Source: Pseudomonas sp. NKUCC02_KPG
GTDB taxonomy: Bacteria; Pseudomonadota; Gammaproteobacteria; Pseudomonadales; Pseudomonadaceae
Direction of reading: 5' to 3'
Length of the DNA stretch: 64,000 bases
Assembly (NCBI RefSeq): GCF_019345465.1
Contig: NZ_JAHKRC010000003.1
Coordinates: 1 to 64,000 of the forward strand
Position numbers and translations under genes: made by a program. The notes under the pieces are model-generated. The model was given only the letters and a program-made list of their open reading frames with translations. It had not been told where the DNA came from and ran no database searches. Shown piece by piece: positions 25,976 through 34,483 of the stretch (the stretch's first letter is position 1; the number at the start of each line of letters is the position of its first letter).

Positions 25976-27562
25976 TCAGCTGGCCAGTGCGTCGCGGCTG
26001 TGCTTGCCGTCAAGCAAGCGCTGGATACCCAGCGGGTTGGCGTTTTTAAGCGCGTCCGGCAAAAGGCTGTCCGGATAGTTCTGGTAGCACACCGGGCGCA
26101 GGAAGCGGTCGATGGCCAGCGAGCCCACCGAGGTGCCACGGGCATCGGATGTCGCCGGATAAGGCCCGCCGTGAACCATCGCATCGCACACCTCGACGCC
26201 GGTCGGGTAACCGTTGAGCAGTAACCGTCCGGCCTTGTGTTCAAGCACCGGCACGACCTCGGCGAACGCCTGCAAGTCAGCGGGCTCGGCAATCAGCGTG
26301 GCGGTCAGTTGGCCATGCAAGCTATGCAATGCCTGCATCAACTGCGCCTTGTCCGCGACTTCGACCACCAGGGTGGTCGGTCCGAAGACCTCTTCCTGCA
26401 ACACCTCGGCGCCATCGATCAGCAGGCTGGCATTGGCCTGGAACAACTGCGGGCTGGCCTGATTGCCTTGTTGCGGCGCGCCTGCAAGGTGGCGGATACC
26501 ATCGACCCCTGCCAGGCGCTGGATACCTTTGCTGTAACTGACCAGGCCCCCGGCATTGAGCAGTGTCTGTGGGGCCTGAGCGTTGAAGAACTGGCTGAGT
26601 GCCTGGACAAAGGCACTGAACCCGGGTGAGCGGATACCCAGCACCAGGCCCGGGCTGGTGCAGAACTGGCCTGCGCCCAGCATCACCGAACCGCCCAGCT
26701 CCCGTGCAATCTGCTCGCCGCGGGCAAGCAGCGCCTGAGGCAAGACCAGCACCGGGTTGATGCTCGACATCTCGGCAAAAACCGGGATCGGCTGGGGTCT
26801 TGCTGCGGCCATGTCGCACAGGGCACGGCCTCCGGACAGGGAACCGGTAAAGCCGACAGCGTGAATCGCGGGATGCTTGACCAGCACAGCGCCCACCCCC
26901 GCACCGTAGATCATGTTGAACACACCGCCAGGCATGCCGGTGCGCTCGGCGGCGCGCACAATGGCAAGCGCCACCCATTCAGCGGTTGCCATGTGCCCGC
27001 TGTGAGCCTTGAACACCACCGGGCAACCGGCCGCGAGTGCCGAAGCGGTATCACCGCCAGCCGTGGAGAAGGCCAGCGGGAAGTTACTGGCCCCGAACAC
27101 GGCCACCGGCCCTACGCCCATTCGGCACTGACGCAGATCTGCACGGGGCAAAGGCTGGCGGTCAGGCAGCGCCTGATCGATGCGCGCGCCGTAAAAATCA
27201 CCACGGCGCAGCACGTTGGCAAACAGGCGCATTTGCCCGCTGGTGCGCCCGCGTTCGCCCTGGATGCGCGCAGCTGGCAAGGCAGTCTCGCGGCAGACAA
27301 TGGCGATGAAATCGTCGCCCAGCCCGTCAATTTCTTCGGCAATGGCCTCCAGGAACTCGGCCCTTCGGGTGGCGGGCAAGCTGCGAAAAGCTGGAAACGC
27401 GGCGCTGGCCGCACTGACAGCGGCATCCACTTCGGGTTCGGTGGCCTGGATAAAGTGGTAGGGCAGCGCTTCGCCGGTGCTGGCATCCACGCTTTGCAGG
27501 TGCACGGTGCCAGCACCGCTGCGGTGTCCGCCAATAAAGTTCTGTCCGGTGATGCGTGTCAT
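25976..27562 (-). CDS. NADP-dependent aldehyde dehydrogenase (2,5-dioxovalerate dehydrogenase-like)
   Basis: Aldehyde dehydrogenase superfamily enzyme of 528 residues, of the subgroup that oxidises alpha-ketoglutarate semialdehyde to 2-oxoglutarate. The general-base glutamate is in FAEMSSINP (near 263) and the catalytic cysteine in GQFCTSPG (near 301); FGASNFPLAFSTAGGDTASA is the cofactor-domain segment of this subgroup. The start at 27562 has GAAGGGA upstream. No sugar or hydroxyproline catabolic genes adjoin it, so the physiological pathway (uronate/pentose or hydroxyproline breakdown) cannot be told here. Confidence 0.87.
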   Translation of the reverse strand: MTRITGQNFIGGHRSGAGTVHLQSVDASTGEALPYHFIQATEPEVDAAVSAASAAFPAFRSLPATRRAEFLEAIAEEIDGLGDDFIAIVCRETALPAARIQGERGRTSGQMRLFANVLRRGDFYGARIDQALPDRQPLPRADLRQCRMGVGPVAVFGASNFPLAFSTAGGDTASALAAGCPVVFKAHSGHMATAEWVALAIVRAAERTGMPGGVFNMIYGAGVGAVLVKHPAIHAVGFTGSLSGGRALCDMAAARPQPIPVFAEMSSINPVLVLPQALLARGEQIARELGGSVMLGAGQFCTSPGLVLGIRSPGFSAFVQALSQFFNAQAPQTLLNAGGLVSYSKGIQRLAGVDGIRHLAGAPQQGNQASPQLFQANASLLIDGAEVLQEEVFGPTTLVVEVADKAQLMQALHSLHGQLTATLIAEPADLQAFAEVVPVLEHKAGRLLLNGYPTGVEVCDAMVHGGPYPATSDARGTSVGSLAIDRFLRPVCYQNYPDSLLPDALKNANPLGIQRLLDGKHSRDALAS

Positions 27563-27928
27563 ATCAATGTCCCTTCAGGCCAGTGCTACAAGATTTTTGT
27601 GCCAGCTGCGAATCAGGTAATCGCGCCGCAGCTCTCTCAAAAGGGAACCCTCAAGGCTCCTTCAGGCGGCCACTGTAGTTTTTGTCGAAGAGGCTGCCCA
27701 ATGACGAATGTGGATTGGGCGATAACCATTGGTCATACCTTGACCCCGCCAAGGGTGTTGGCCAGGCAACAGTTGCAACACAGACTGTTGCCCTGGCAAC
27801 TCCGGATGTTTCTTGTTTTTCGTAAGTAATTGATTTTTATATATAAAATAGATGGCATGGTTTCTGCTCTCACCCATTTAACGGTCGCTCCTGCTGGCGA
27901 CCCATTATGAGTAACGAGTGAGAAGTCC
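27563..27928. promoter_or_regulatory. Divergent intergenic region with multiple dyads upstream of sfnB
   Basis: A 366-base gene-free region. It contains GGTCA-N5-TGACC (27731-27745), two GTTGsC-N2-GGCAAC palindromes 30 bases apart (annotated separately), a GTTGCAAC palindrome (27772-27779), and the AT-rich motif TAAGTAATTGATTT followed by ATATATAAA (27823-27847). The density of dyads indicates control by more than one regulator. The sites cannot be assigned to named proteins from sequence. Confidence 0.5.
27757..27800. promoter_or_regulatory. Two tandem palindromic sites, candidate operator
   Basis: GTTGGCCAGGCAAC (27757-27770, one mismatch) and GTTGCCCTGGCAAC (27787-27800, perfect 6-base arms) share the form GTTGsC-N2-GGCAAC with centres 30 bases apart. 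This spacing is about three helical turns. In addition CCAGGCAACAGT (27762-27773) is inverted at 27784-27796. Confidence 0.5.
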
Positions 27929-29152
27929 ATGTCGTACGCCCCTGCCGATGCCCCGTACCCCCTTTCTGTTGCCAATGCCCATGTCATCCGCACGGATGCT
28001 GAAGCCATCGACGTCGCCCATAAAGTCGCGGCGTTTCTGCTGGAGGGTGATGCTGAACGTGATCGGCTGCGCCAGGTGCCTGCCGAGGTGGTGGATGTGT
28101 TCTCCAACAGTGGCTTGTGGGGCATCACCGTGCCCGGGGAGTACGGCGGCGCGCAGGTGTCATACGCCACGCTGGCCGAAGTGATCACCATTATTTCCGC
28201 TGCGGATGCTTCCCTCGGGCAGATCCCGCAGAACCATTACTGCCTGCTTGAAGATATCCGCCTGCAAGGGACGCCAGAACAAAAGGCTTTCTTTTTTGAC
28301 CTGGCGCTCAAGGGCAATCGTTTTGCCAATGCCATCTCGGAGACCGGCGGCAAGACGGTGCAGGACATCCAGACGCGCTTTGTCCGTGACGGCGATGAGG
28401 TGCTTGTCAACGGTCGCAAGGGTTACTGCACCGGCTCTTTGTATGCTCACTGGCTGGGTGTGCTGGCGCTGGATGACGAAGACAGGGCGCATCTGGCCTT
28501 TGTGCCGCGCAACAGCCCGGGACTCACTGTGGTGGATGACTGGTCGAGCATCGGCCAGCGCAACACCGCCAGTGGCACGGTGCTGGTGCAGGATCTGCGG
28601 GTGCCCGGGTTCAATGTCTTCAAAACCTACCGCTCCTATGAAAACCCGACCCTGGCCGGTCCTTTTGCCCAGATCACCACGGCCGCCATTGACGCCGGGA
28701 TTGCCCGTGCGGCGTTGCGCGATACTCTGGTTTTTGTCCGCGAACACGCCAGGCCCTGGATCGACTCGGGGCTGGAAAAGGCCAGTGATGATCCACTGAC
28801 CATCATCCAGATCGGCCGGCTGAGCATCCAGCTGGATGCCTCTGAAGCCTTGCTCGAACGCGCAGGCAAAGTGATGGACAGCGTACGGGCGGCGCCCGAT
28901 GAAGACGGTGTGGCGCGTGCCTCGGTGGCGGTGGCCAAGGCCAAGGTACTGACCACCGAAATTGCCCTGGAAGCCAGTACCCGCCTGTTTGAACTGGGCG
29001 GTACGCGCTCTTCGCTGGCCCGCCATAACCACGACCGTCACTGGCGCAATGCTCGCGTACATACCCTGCATGACCCGGTGCGCTGGAAGTACCACGTGGT
29101 GGGTAACTGGCTGCTGAACGGGATCAACCCTCCACGTCACGACTGGTCATGA
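27929..29152 (+). CDS. SfnB-family flavin-dependent oxidoreductase (acyl-CoA dehydrogenase fold)
   Basis: A 407-residue acyl-CoA-dehydrogenase-like flavoprotein of the SfnB group, linked in pseudomonads to acquisition of sulfur from organic sources such as dimethyl sulfone. Visible family elements are LWGITVPGEYGGAQVSYATLAEV (about 69-91), FANAISETGGKTVQDIQTR (the flavin-binding middle), and a C-terminal helical domain ending NHDRHWRNARVHTLHDPVRWKY. It overlaps by 4 bases (ATGA) with a MetI-like permease gene and heads an operon with it and MetQ. The sulfur role fits the methionine-type transporter but is inferred. Confidence 0.85.
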   Translation: MSYAPADAPYPLSVANAHVIRTDAEAIDVAHKVAAFLLEGDAERDRLRQVPAEVVDVFSNSGLWGITVPGEYGGAQVSYATLAEVITIISAADASLGQIPQNHYCLLEDIRLQGTPEQKAFFFDLALKGNRFANAISETGGKTVQDIQTRFVRDGDEVLVNGRKGYCTGSLYAHWLGVLALDDEDRAHLAFVPRNSPGLTVVDDWSSIGQRNTASGTVLVQDLRVPGFNVFKTYRSYENPTLAGPFAQITTAAIDAGIARAALRDTLVFVREHARPWIDSGLEKASDDPLTIIQIGRLSIQLDASEALLERAGKVMDSVRAAPDEDGVARASVAVAKAKVLTTEIALEASTRLFELGGTRSSLARHNHDRHWRNARVHTLHDPVRWKYHVVGNWLLNGINPPRHDWS

Positions 29153-29820
29153 GCATGGTCGAGCTGCTGGTCAGCCTCAACTGGCCGGAAATCGGCCAGG
29201 CCTGCATTGCCACGCTGAGCATGCTTGGCGTGGCGCTGGTTTTTACCGCTCTGCTGGGCCTGCCCCTGGGGGTCTTGATGTTCCTGACCGGCAAACAGCA
29301 ACTTCACGCCAAACCCGGTGTGTACCGGGTGCTGTCGATGCTGGTGAACATGTTCCGCTCCCTGCCGTTCATTATTTTGCTGATTGCGCTGATCCCCCTG
29401 ACCGCTTTTCTCATGGGCACCTCTTTGGGGGTGAAGGGGGCCATTCCACCGTTGGTGGTGGGTTGCACGCCGTTCTTTGCACGGCTGGTTGAAAGCGCCC
29501 TGCGTGAGGTCGACCACGGGGTGGTGGAGGCCACCCAGGCAATGGGCGCCAGTACCTGGCAAGTGGTGCGGCACACCTTGTTGCCCGAAGCGCGCGGCGG
29601 GCTGATTGCAGCTATCACCGTTACCGCCATTGTTCTGGTCGACTGCACCGCGATGGCGGGGGTGATCGGTGGTGGCGGGCTGGGGGATCTGGCGATTCGT
29701 TTCGGCTATCAGCGTTTTCAGACTGACGTGATGGTGATCACTGTGGCGCTGCTGGTCCTGCTGGTTCAGGGCCTGCAAGTCAGCGGTGACCGTCTGGTTC
29801 TGCACTACAGCCGTCGCTGA
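29149..29820 (+). CDS. Methionine-type ABC transporter permease (MetI-like)
   Basis: Inner-membrane permease of 223 residues with about five helices. The cytoplasmic EAA loop that contacts the ATPase is visible as EATQAMGASTWQVVRHTLLPEA (about 125-146). MetI-family proteins import methionine or related sulfur compounds. The ATG overlaps the sfnB-like stop. The usual ATPase gene (metN) is not found upstream or downstream here, so the permease must use an ATPase encoded elsewhere or the system is incomplete. Confidence 0.88.
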   Translation: MSMVELLVSLNWPEIGQACIATLSMLGVALVFTALLGLPLGVLMFLTGKQQLHAKPGVYRVLSMLVNMFRSLPFIILLIALIPLTAFLMGTSLGVKGAIPPLVVGCTPFFARLVESALREVDHGVVEATQAMGASTWQVVRHTLLPEARGGLIAAITVTAIVLVDCTAMAGVIGGGGLGDLAIRFGYQRFQTDVMVITVALLVLLVQGLQVSGDRLVLHYSRR

Positions 29821-29852
29821 GACGGCCCATTTATATTGTTCGGAGTTCTGCC

Positions 29853-30623
29853 ATGAAAAAGCTTGTTGCCCTTGCGGCTGTTTTTGCTGCCCTCACGGCT
29901 CACGCCGGTGAAAAGCTGGTGGTGGGCGCCAGTCCGGTGCCCCACGCCGAGATTCTTGAGTTCGTTAAGCCCGAGCTGGCCAAGCAAGGCGTTGATCTGG
30001 ATATCAAGGTATTCAGCGACTTTATCCAGCCAAACGTGCAACTGGCCGAGAAAAATATCGACGCCAACTACTACCAGTATCGACCGTTCCTGGATGAGTT
30101 CAACAAGACCCGTCACACCGATCTGGTACCAGTGATTGGTGTGCACATCGAGCCTTTCGGCGCTTACTCGACGAAGATCAAACAGATCTCCGAGTTGAAG
30201 GACGGTGCGTCGGTGGCCATCCCCAATGACCCGGTCAATGCGGGCCGTGCCCTGGTGCTGCTGGATGAGGCGGGGCTGATCAAACTCAAGGATCCGGGCA
30301 ACTCTCTGTCGACGACCCGGGATATTGCCGAGAATCCCAAGCACCTGAAAATCCGCGAACTGGAAGGCGCGTTGCTGGCGAGGTCGGTGAATCAGGTTGA
30401 TCTGGCGTTTGTGTTTGCCAACTACGCCCTGGAAGCGGGCATCGATACCAACAGTGCGTTGATTGTGGAGAAGGGCAAGGATCTGTACGTCGAGTATCTG
30501 GTCGCACGCCCGGACAACATTCAAAGCCCGGCCATCCAGAAACTGGCCCGGGCACTGAACTCGCCGCAAGTGCGCGAGTTCATCCTGACCCGTTACAAAG
30601 GCCAGATCGTGCCGGGGTTTTGA
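29853..30623 (+). CDS. Methionine-type substrate-binding protein (MetQ/NlpA-like)
   Basis: Periplasmic binding protein of 256 residues, partner of the upstream permease. The signal peptide is MKKLVALAAVFAALTAHA with no lipobox cysteine, so it is soluble rather than lipid-anchored. The NlpA/MetQ core is clear: LVVGASPVPHAEILEFVKP, NYYQYRPFLDEFN, AIPNDPVNAGRALVLL and DLAFVFANYALEAGI. The ligand is probably methionine or an organosulfur compound given the SfnB-like gene in the operon. RBS GGAG lies before the ATG. The gene ends 6 bases from the convergent pcp stop. Confidence 0.88.
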   Translation: MKKLVALAAVFAALTAHAGEKLVVGASPVPHAEILEFVKPELAKQGVDLDIKVFSDFIQPNVQLAEKNIDANYYQYRPFLDEFNKTRHTDLVPVIGVHIEPFGAYSTKIKQISELKDGASVAIPNDPVNAGRALVLLDEAGLIKLKDPGNSLSTTRDIAENPKHLKIRELEGALLARSVNQVDLAFVFANYALEAGIDTNSALIVEKGKDLYVEYLVARPDNIQSPAIQKLARALNSPQVREFILTRYKGQIVPGF

Positions 30624-30629
30624 GGGTTG

Positions 30630-31268
30630 TCAGCTGATCTGACCGCCGCTTTCCCGTACATCGTGGAAGGTGTCCAGCGCCGTGATCACCGCGATGCGCA
30701 GCCCCTCGGTCTGGATTGAGAGTGCCATGGATGGTCCGCCGCATTGCTCCGCCTGTTCCGGCAGTGCAGGCACATGGATAAACCCTGCGCGCACCGCAGA
30801 CCCGGCCAGTGCATGTTGCAGGCAATAGAACACCTGATTGCAGACAAAGGTGCCCGCCGTGTGCGACACCGAAGACGCAATGCCAGCCTCCTTTAACGCC
30901 CGAACCATTGCCTTGATGGGCAGGGTGCTGAAGTAGGCGGCCGGGCCGTCCGGTACCACGGGTGTGTCGATTGGCTGCGCGCCCAGATTATCGGGAATGC
31001 GGGCGTCGTTGATGTTGATTGCCACCCGCTCGATGCAGATGTCAGCGCGGCCGGGCCCCAGCCCGACGGCGATCACCAGCTCTGGCTCAAACTCTTCCAG
31101 TAACTGGTGAAGTCGTGCGGGTGCCAGGGCAAACGCGCAGGGCAACTGGCGGCCGACGATGCGCACATCGCCATGGGATGTGCCGTCCAGAAGGCGCACG
31201 GCCTCCCAGGACGGGTTTACGGTGTCTTGGTCGAACGGTTCGAAGCCGGTCAGCAGTACAGTGCGCAT
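30630..31268 (-). CDS. pcp: Pyrrolidone-carboxylate peptidase (pyroglutamyl peptidase I)
   Basis: Cytosolic cysteine peptidase (family C15, 212 residues) that removes N-terminal pyroglutamate from peptides. The opening MRTVLLTGFEPFDQDTVNPS is the family signature; the catalytic cysteine is in GTFVCNQVFY (near 142), and the glutamate and histidine regions (AVGLGPGRADICIERVA and GFIHVPALPEQ) are intact. It starts 7 bases after the DUF979 gene stop, so it belongs to the three-gene DUF969-DUF979-pcp operon that handles pyroglutamate. Confidence 0.94.
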   Translation of the reverse strand: MRTVLLTGFEPFDQDTVNPSWEAVRLLDGTSHGDVRIVGRQLPCAFALAPARLHQLLEEFEPELVIAVGLGPGRADICIERVAININDARIPDNLGAQPIDTPVVPDGPAAYFSTLPIKAMVRALKEAGIASSVSHTAGTFVCNQVFYCLQHALAGSAVRAGFIHVPALPEQAEQCGGPSMALSIQTEGLRIAVITALDTFHDVRESGGQIS

Positions 31269-31275
31269 ACAGTCC

Positions 31276-32226
31276 TCACATCAGCACGTAAAGAAGCACG
31301 ATATTGACCACCAGCATCATCAGCGCGGTGGGCATTTGCGCCTTGATCACGGCGTATTTGTCCGGCAGTTCCAGCAGGGCAACGGGCACGATATTGAAGT
31401 TGGCCGCCATCGGCGTCATCAGGGTGCCGCAGTAGCCGGAAAACATGCCGATTGCAGCCATGACCGCCGGGTTTGCATCGTAGATGCCCACCAGTACCGG
31501 TACGCCGACACCGCCGGTCATCACCGGGAATGCGGCAAAACCGTTGCCCATGATCACGGTAAACAGCGCCATGCCCAGGACGTAGACCATCACCGCAACC
31601 AGGCGATAATCCATGTTGATGTACGCGGTGGTGACATGGGCAACAGCGGTGCCCACACCTGCGTCGTTAAATAACAGGCCAAGCATGGCCAGCATTTGTG
31701 GCAACACCATGGTCCAGCCCAGGGCTTCGGTCAGGCGTCGTGATTCACGCAAGCCTTGCAGCGGAGTGTCGCGGGTCAGGATGCACGCCAGGACCAGTGC
31801 CACCATGCAGCCGATGCCCAGTGACACGAACGTGGTGTTTTTTGGGTCGAGCAGCGGCACGCCACCGATCTGGGTGTTTTTCAGCAGGATGGAACCAATC
31901 ACCGTCACCAGCGGAATCGACAGGGCCGGAATGAACAGTTTGTGGCCCAGGCGCCCGGCACTGGCCCGCGCAGCCTTGATATGCAACTCGGCGTGAGTGC
32001 CACGGCCTACGCCACCGATGCCTGCAATGGCGGCCATGACCAGAACGCCAACGCCGACCACAAACGGTGACAGACGATCGCCAATCAGGAACACCAAGGC
32101 GAACAACGCCCAGAACAGGCCGCTGGTCCAGCGTTTCGGATGGGTACGGTCACACACGATCATGCCCGCAGTGATCATCAACAGCACACCGGCCAGCCAG
32201 TAGAAGTACTCGATAGAGATAATCAT
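31276..32226 (-). CDS. DUF979-family subunit of putative 5-oxoproline transporter
   Basis: Polytopic inner-membrane protein of 316 residues with about nine hydrophobic segments. Conserved features include MGNGFAAFPVMTGGVGVPVL and FSGYCGTLMTPMAANFNIVP, resembling half of a split ion/carboxylate permease. DUF979 proteins always pair with DUF969 and commonly sit next to pcp, and this pairing led to the proposal that they import 5-oxoproline (pyroglutamate). Its ATG overlaps the DUF969 gene stop by 4 bases, so the two are translationally coupled. Function is family-level inference. Confidence 0.85.
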   Translation of the reverse strand: MIISIEYFYWLAGVLLMITAGMIVCDRTHPKRWTSGLFWALFALVFLIGDRLSPFVVGVGVLVMAAIAGIGGVGRGTHAELHIKAARASAGRLGHKLFIPALSIPLVTVIGSILLKNTQIGGVPLLDPKNTTFVSLGIGCMVALVLACILTRDTPLQGLRESRRLTEALGWTMVLPQMLAMLGLLFNDAGVGTAVAHVTTAYINMDYRLVAVMVYVLGMALFTVIMGNGFAAFPVMTGGVGVPVLVGIYDANPAVMAAIGMFSGYCGTLMTPMAANFNIVPVALLELPDKYAVIKAQMPTALMMLVVNIVLLYVLM

Positions 32227-32954
32227 CGTGCCAGCTCCCGGGTTGCGTCAGCTTCTTCGCGGGCAACTTCGTCCATGCTGCGTGACAGCATCAGGTCGAA
32301 GCGGTACAGGCGCAGTGCGTGCACGATAAAGGCACAAATGGCGGTCGGGATGCCCCAGAACGCAATGTGCAGCGGCTCGACATCAAGCCCCGAACCCAGC
32401 AGGAAGGTGTGCATCAGTGCGATTGCACCAAAGGCGACAAACACGTCTTCGCCAAAGAACAAGCCGATGTTGTCGGTGGCCGCGCACATGGCCAGGACTT
32501 TTTGCCGTACCGGGGCAGGCAGCTTGCCGTACTTGTTTTCAGCGGCGCCCTCGGCCATCGGTGCCAGCAGCGGACGGACCATTTGCGGATGCCCGCCCAG
32601 ACTGGTCAGGCCTACTGCTGCCGTGGTCTCGCGCACAAACAGATACATGATCAGCAGACGCCCGACGGTGGCACGCTTGAAGCTGGCGATCCAGTTTTGC
32701 GCATGCAGGCGCAACCCGTGGCGTTCGAGCAGGCCGATCACGGCCAGAGGCAACAGCAGAATCAATTGCAGGGCGCGGGTTTGCAGGAAGCCTTCACCCA
32801 TTTCGCTGATGATTTTTTCCAGCGGGAAGTTGGCGGCAAGGCCGGTGACGATGGCTGCCGCGCTGACCACCAGCAGTGGATTGAAGCGCAGCACAAAGCC
32901 AATGATGATGACGAACACGCCAATCAAGGGCCATAGATTTACGACGGTTTGCAT
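32223..32954 (-). CDS. DUF969-family subunit of putative 5-oxoproline transporter
   Basis: First gene of the pyroglutamate operon, 243 residues, polytopic membrane protein (LWPLIGVFVIIIGFVLRF at the N-terminus, then a helix before the conserved RETTAAVGLTSLGGHPQMVRPL). It forms the other half of the split permease with DUF979. The C-terminal tail is charged and cytoplasmic. The gene is divergent from a LysR regulator 306 bases away, which is the likely controller. Confidence 0.84.
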   Translation of the reverse strand: MQTVVNLWPLIGVFVIIIGFVLRFNPLLVVSAAAIVTGLAANFPLEKIISEMGEGFLQTRALQLILLLPLAVIGLLERHGLRLHAQNWIASFKRATVGRLLIMYLFVRETTAAVGLTSLGGHPQMVRPLLAPMAEGAAENKYGKLPAPVRQKVLAMCAATDNIGLFFGEDVFVAFGAIALMHTFLLGSGLDVEPLHIAFWGIPTAICAFIVHALRLYRFDLMLSRSMDEVAREEADATRELAR

Positions 32955-33260
32955 GAGGGGGGAATCCCTTTAGCTGATTGCCGCTGCACCAGGGCAGGCT
33001 GGTGAGAGCAAGTCGAAAGCGGTCAGGCACACTTTCGAAAAATCGGTACGCTGCCGGACTCAGCGTGTTTTTTTATTTTTGACGCCCGATGAGCGTCATT
33101 GGCCGATATGGTTGGTGGCTTTGGGTTGTGCGTCCAGTCAATAAAAGTTGTCACCGCTGAACAAAAAAGTTTTACCAATCACCGACTTAAGCCGACTGGC
33201 TTGCGGCTGCGGCAAGGGTTTACAGTACGGCCCTGGTTTTGATTGGGTGAGGCGTCCTAA
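32955..33260. promoter_or_regulatory. Divergent promoter region between DUF969 and lysR
   Basis: A 306-base intergenic region. A dyad TGACGC-N7-GCGTCA occupies 33080-33098 and has the T-N11-A-like spacing expected of LysR boxes. A T-rich run precedes it on the + strand. No further element is clear. Confidence 0.4.
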
Positions 33261-34181
33261 ATGAACATGCGATTTCTTCTGACATTCGTCTGGGTGGCGC
33301 GCCTTGGCAGCTTTCGACTCACGGCCGAAAAACTCTCAAGCACTCAGGCGGCCATATCGAGTCGCATTTCAGTCCTCGAAACCGAGCTTGGCGTGCAGTT
33401 GTTTCAGCGCGATTCCCGTGGGGTCAATCTGACCCGTGAAGGCCATCAAGTGCTGGGTTATGCCGAGGAAATGCTGGCCACCCAGCAGCGCCTGTTTCAA
33501 TCCCTGGGACAGGCAGACAGCTTCGCCGGGCGCTTGCGTATCGGGGTGATGGACACCGTCATCCACAGTTGGCTGGGGGATCTGATCAGCGCGCTGAGCC
33601 GCGATTACCCGCAGGTCGAGGTCGAATTGACGGCCGATACGGCGCTGAACCTGAATGAGCAACTGCTCAAGGGGCAGCTGGATCTGATCTTTCAAACAGA
33701 CCTGCTGCGCGCCGATGGCGTACGCAATGTGAAGTTGGCCAGTTATCCCCTGAGCTGGATCGTTGCCAAGGATGCTGCCCTGGATCGCAACTACGAGAGC
33801 CTGGCTGATTTGTGTCAGGAGCGGCTGCTGACCTTCTCTCGCCTGTCACGGCCACATCAGGACATGCTCAATTTTTTGCATCAGCACGACATTGCGGCCC
33901 CGCGCATCAGTTGCATCAACTCGGTGGCGGCCATTATCAAACTGGTGGCCGACGGGTTCGGCATCGGTGCCTTGCCACCGGTGCTGGTCAGCCGCGAGCT
34001 GCAAAGCGGCGCGATGATTGCCCTGGAGATCGAAACTGCACCGGGCTTTGCGGTGTACGCCAGCTGGCGGGCAGGGGCGGGGCTGGAATTGAATGAAGCG
34101 GTAGTGAGCCTCAGTCAGGCTGTGGTGGCCGAGTATCAGCGCAGCGTTGTCCCTGAACACTTTGTTCTACCCGGCATCTGA
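33261..34181 (+). CDS. LysR-family transcriptional regulator
   Basis: A 306-residue LysR protein. The N-terminal winged helix-turn-helix (FLLTFVWVARLGSFRLTAEKL, then STQAAISSRISVLETELGVQLF) is followed by the two-lobed effector domain (LRIGVMDTVIHSWLGDLISAL and later GFGIGALPPVLV). It is divergently placed against the DUF969-DUF979-pcp operon, so it probably activates it in response to pyroglutamate or a related acid; that is inferred from position. GAGGCG lies before the ATG. Confidence 0.88.
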   Translation: MNMRFLLTFVWVARLGSFRLTAEKLSSTQAAISSRISVLETELGVQLFQRDSRGVNLTREGHQVLGYAEEMLATQQRLFQSLGQADSFAGRLRIGVMDTVIHSWLGDLISALSRDYPQVEVELTADTALNLNEQLLKGQLDLIFQTDLLRADGVRNVKLASYPLSWIVAKDAALDRNYESLADLCQERLLTFSRLSRPHQDMLNFLHQHDIAAPRISCINSVAAIIKLVADGFGIGALPPVLVSRELQSGAMIALEIETAPGFAVYASWRAGAGLELNEAVVSLSQAVVAEYQRSVVPEHFVLPGI

Positions 34182-34346
34182 TCCGTATTTTTTTGCGTTA
34201 TCTGCGACTGTTATGTATGCAGTTTGCGGCGCAAAATTCCCGTCAACCTTTCGAGACAGACGAGGACGTGAGTACACAGCAACACTCGCGTGTGGTCGGC
34301 TGATGTTCTGCGCCTGTTTTATTACGAACGTTTGACGGGGAATTTC

Positions 34347-34430
34347 ATGAACAAAATGGCATGGTTTTTGGGCGGCTTTCTGGTGCTGACCATCGGTATC
34401 GGCATTTTGGCGACGATTCCGCCGGGTTAA
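34347..34430 (+). CDS. 27-residue single-helix membrane protein
   Basis: A very short gene encoding MNKMAWFLGGFLVLTIGIGI followed by LATIPPG. GGGGA lies 8 bases before the ATG. Residues 5-23 form one clear membrane helix, and the peptide ends in a Pro-Pro-Gly tail. It lies between lysR and the convergent methionine gamma-lyase gene. The good ribosome-binding site and clean helix suggest it is real; its function is unknown. Confidence 0.55.
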   Translation: MNKMAWFLGGFLVLTIGIGILATIPPG

Positions 34431-34483
34431 TGGGGTGCTCATCTCGAATGTACCTTGCTGGCGTCTGATTACATTGTGCGAGC

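Noticed and set aside
27757..27800. Sigma-54 promoter in the sfnB upstream region
   Set aside because: A GG..GC pair is present, but the spacing between GG and GC is 13 bases rather than the required 10.
26861..27829. 322-codon open frame antisense to the aldehyde dehydrogenase
   Set aside because: Overlaps a gene with intact catalytic residues; composition is typical of a shadow frame.
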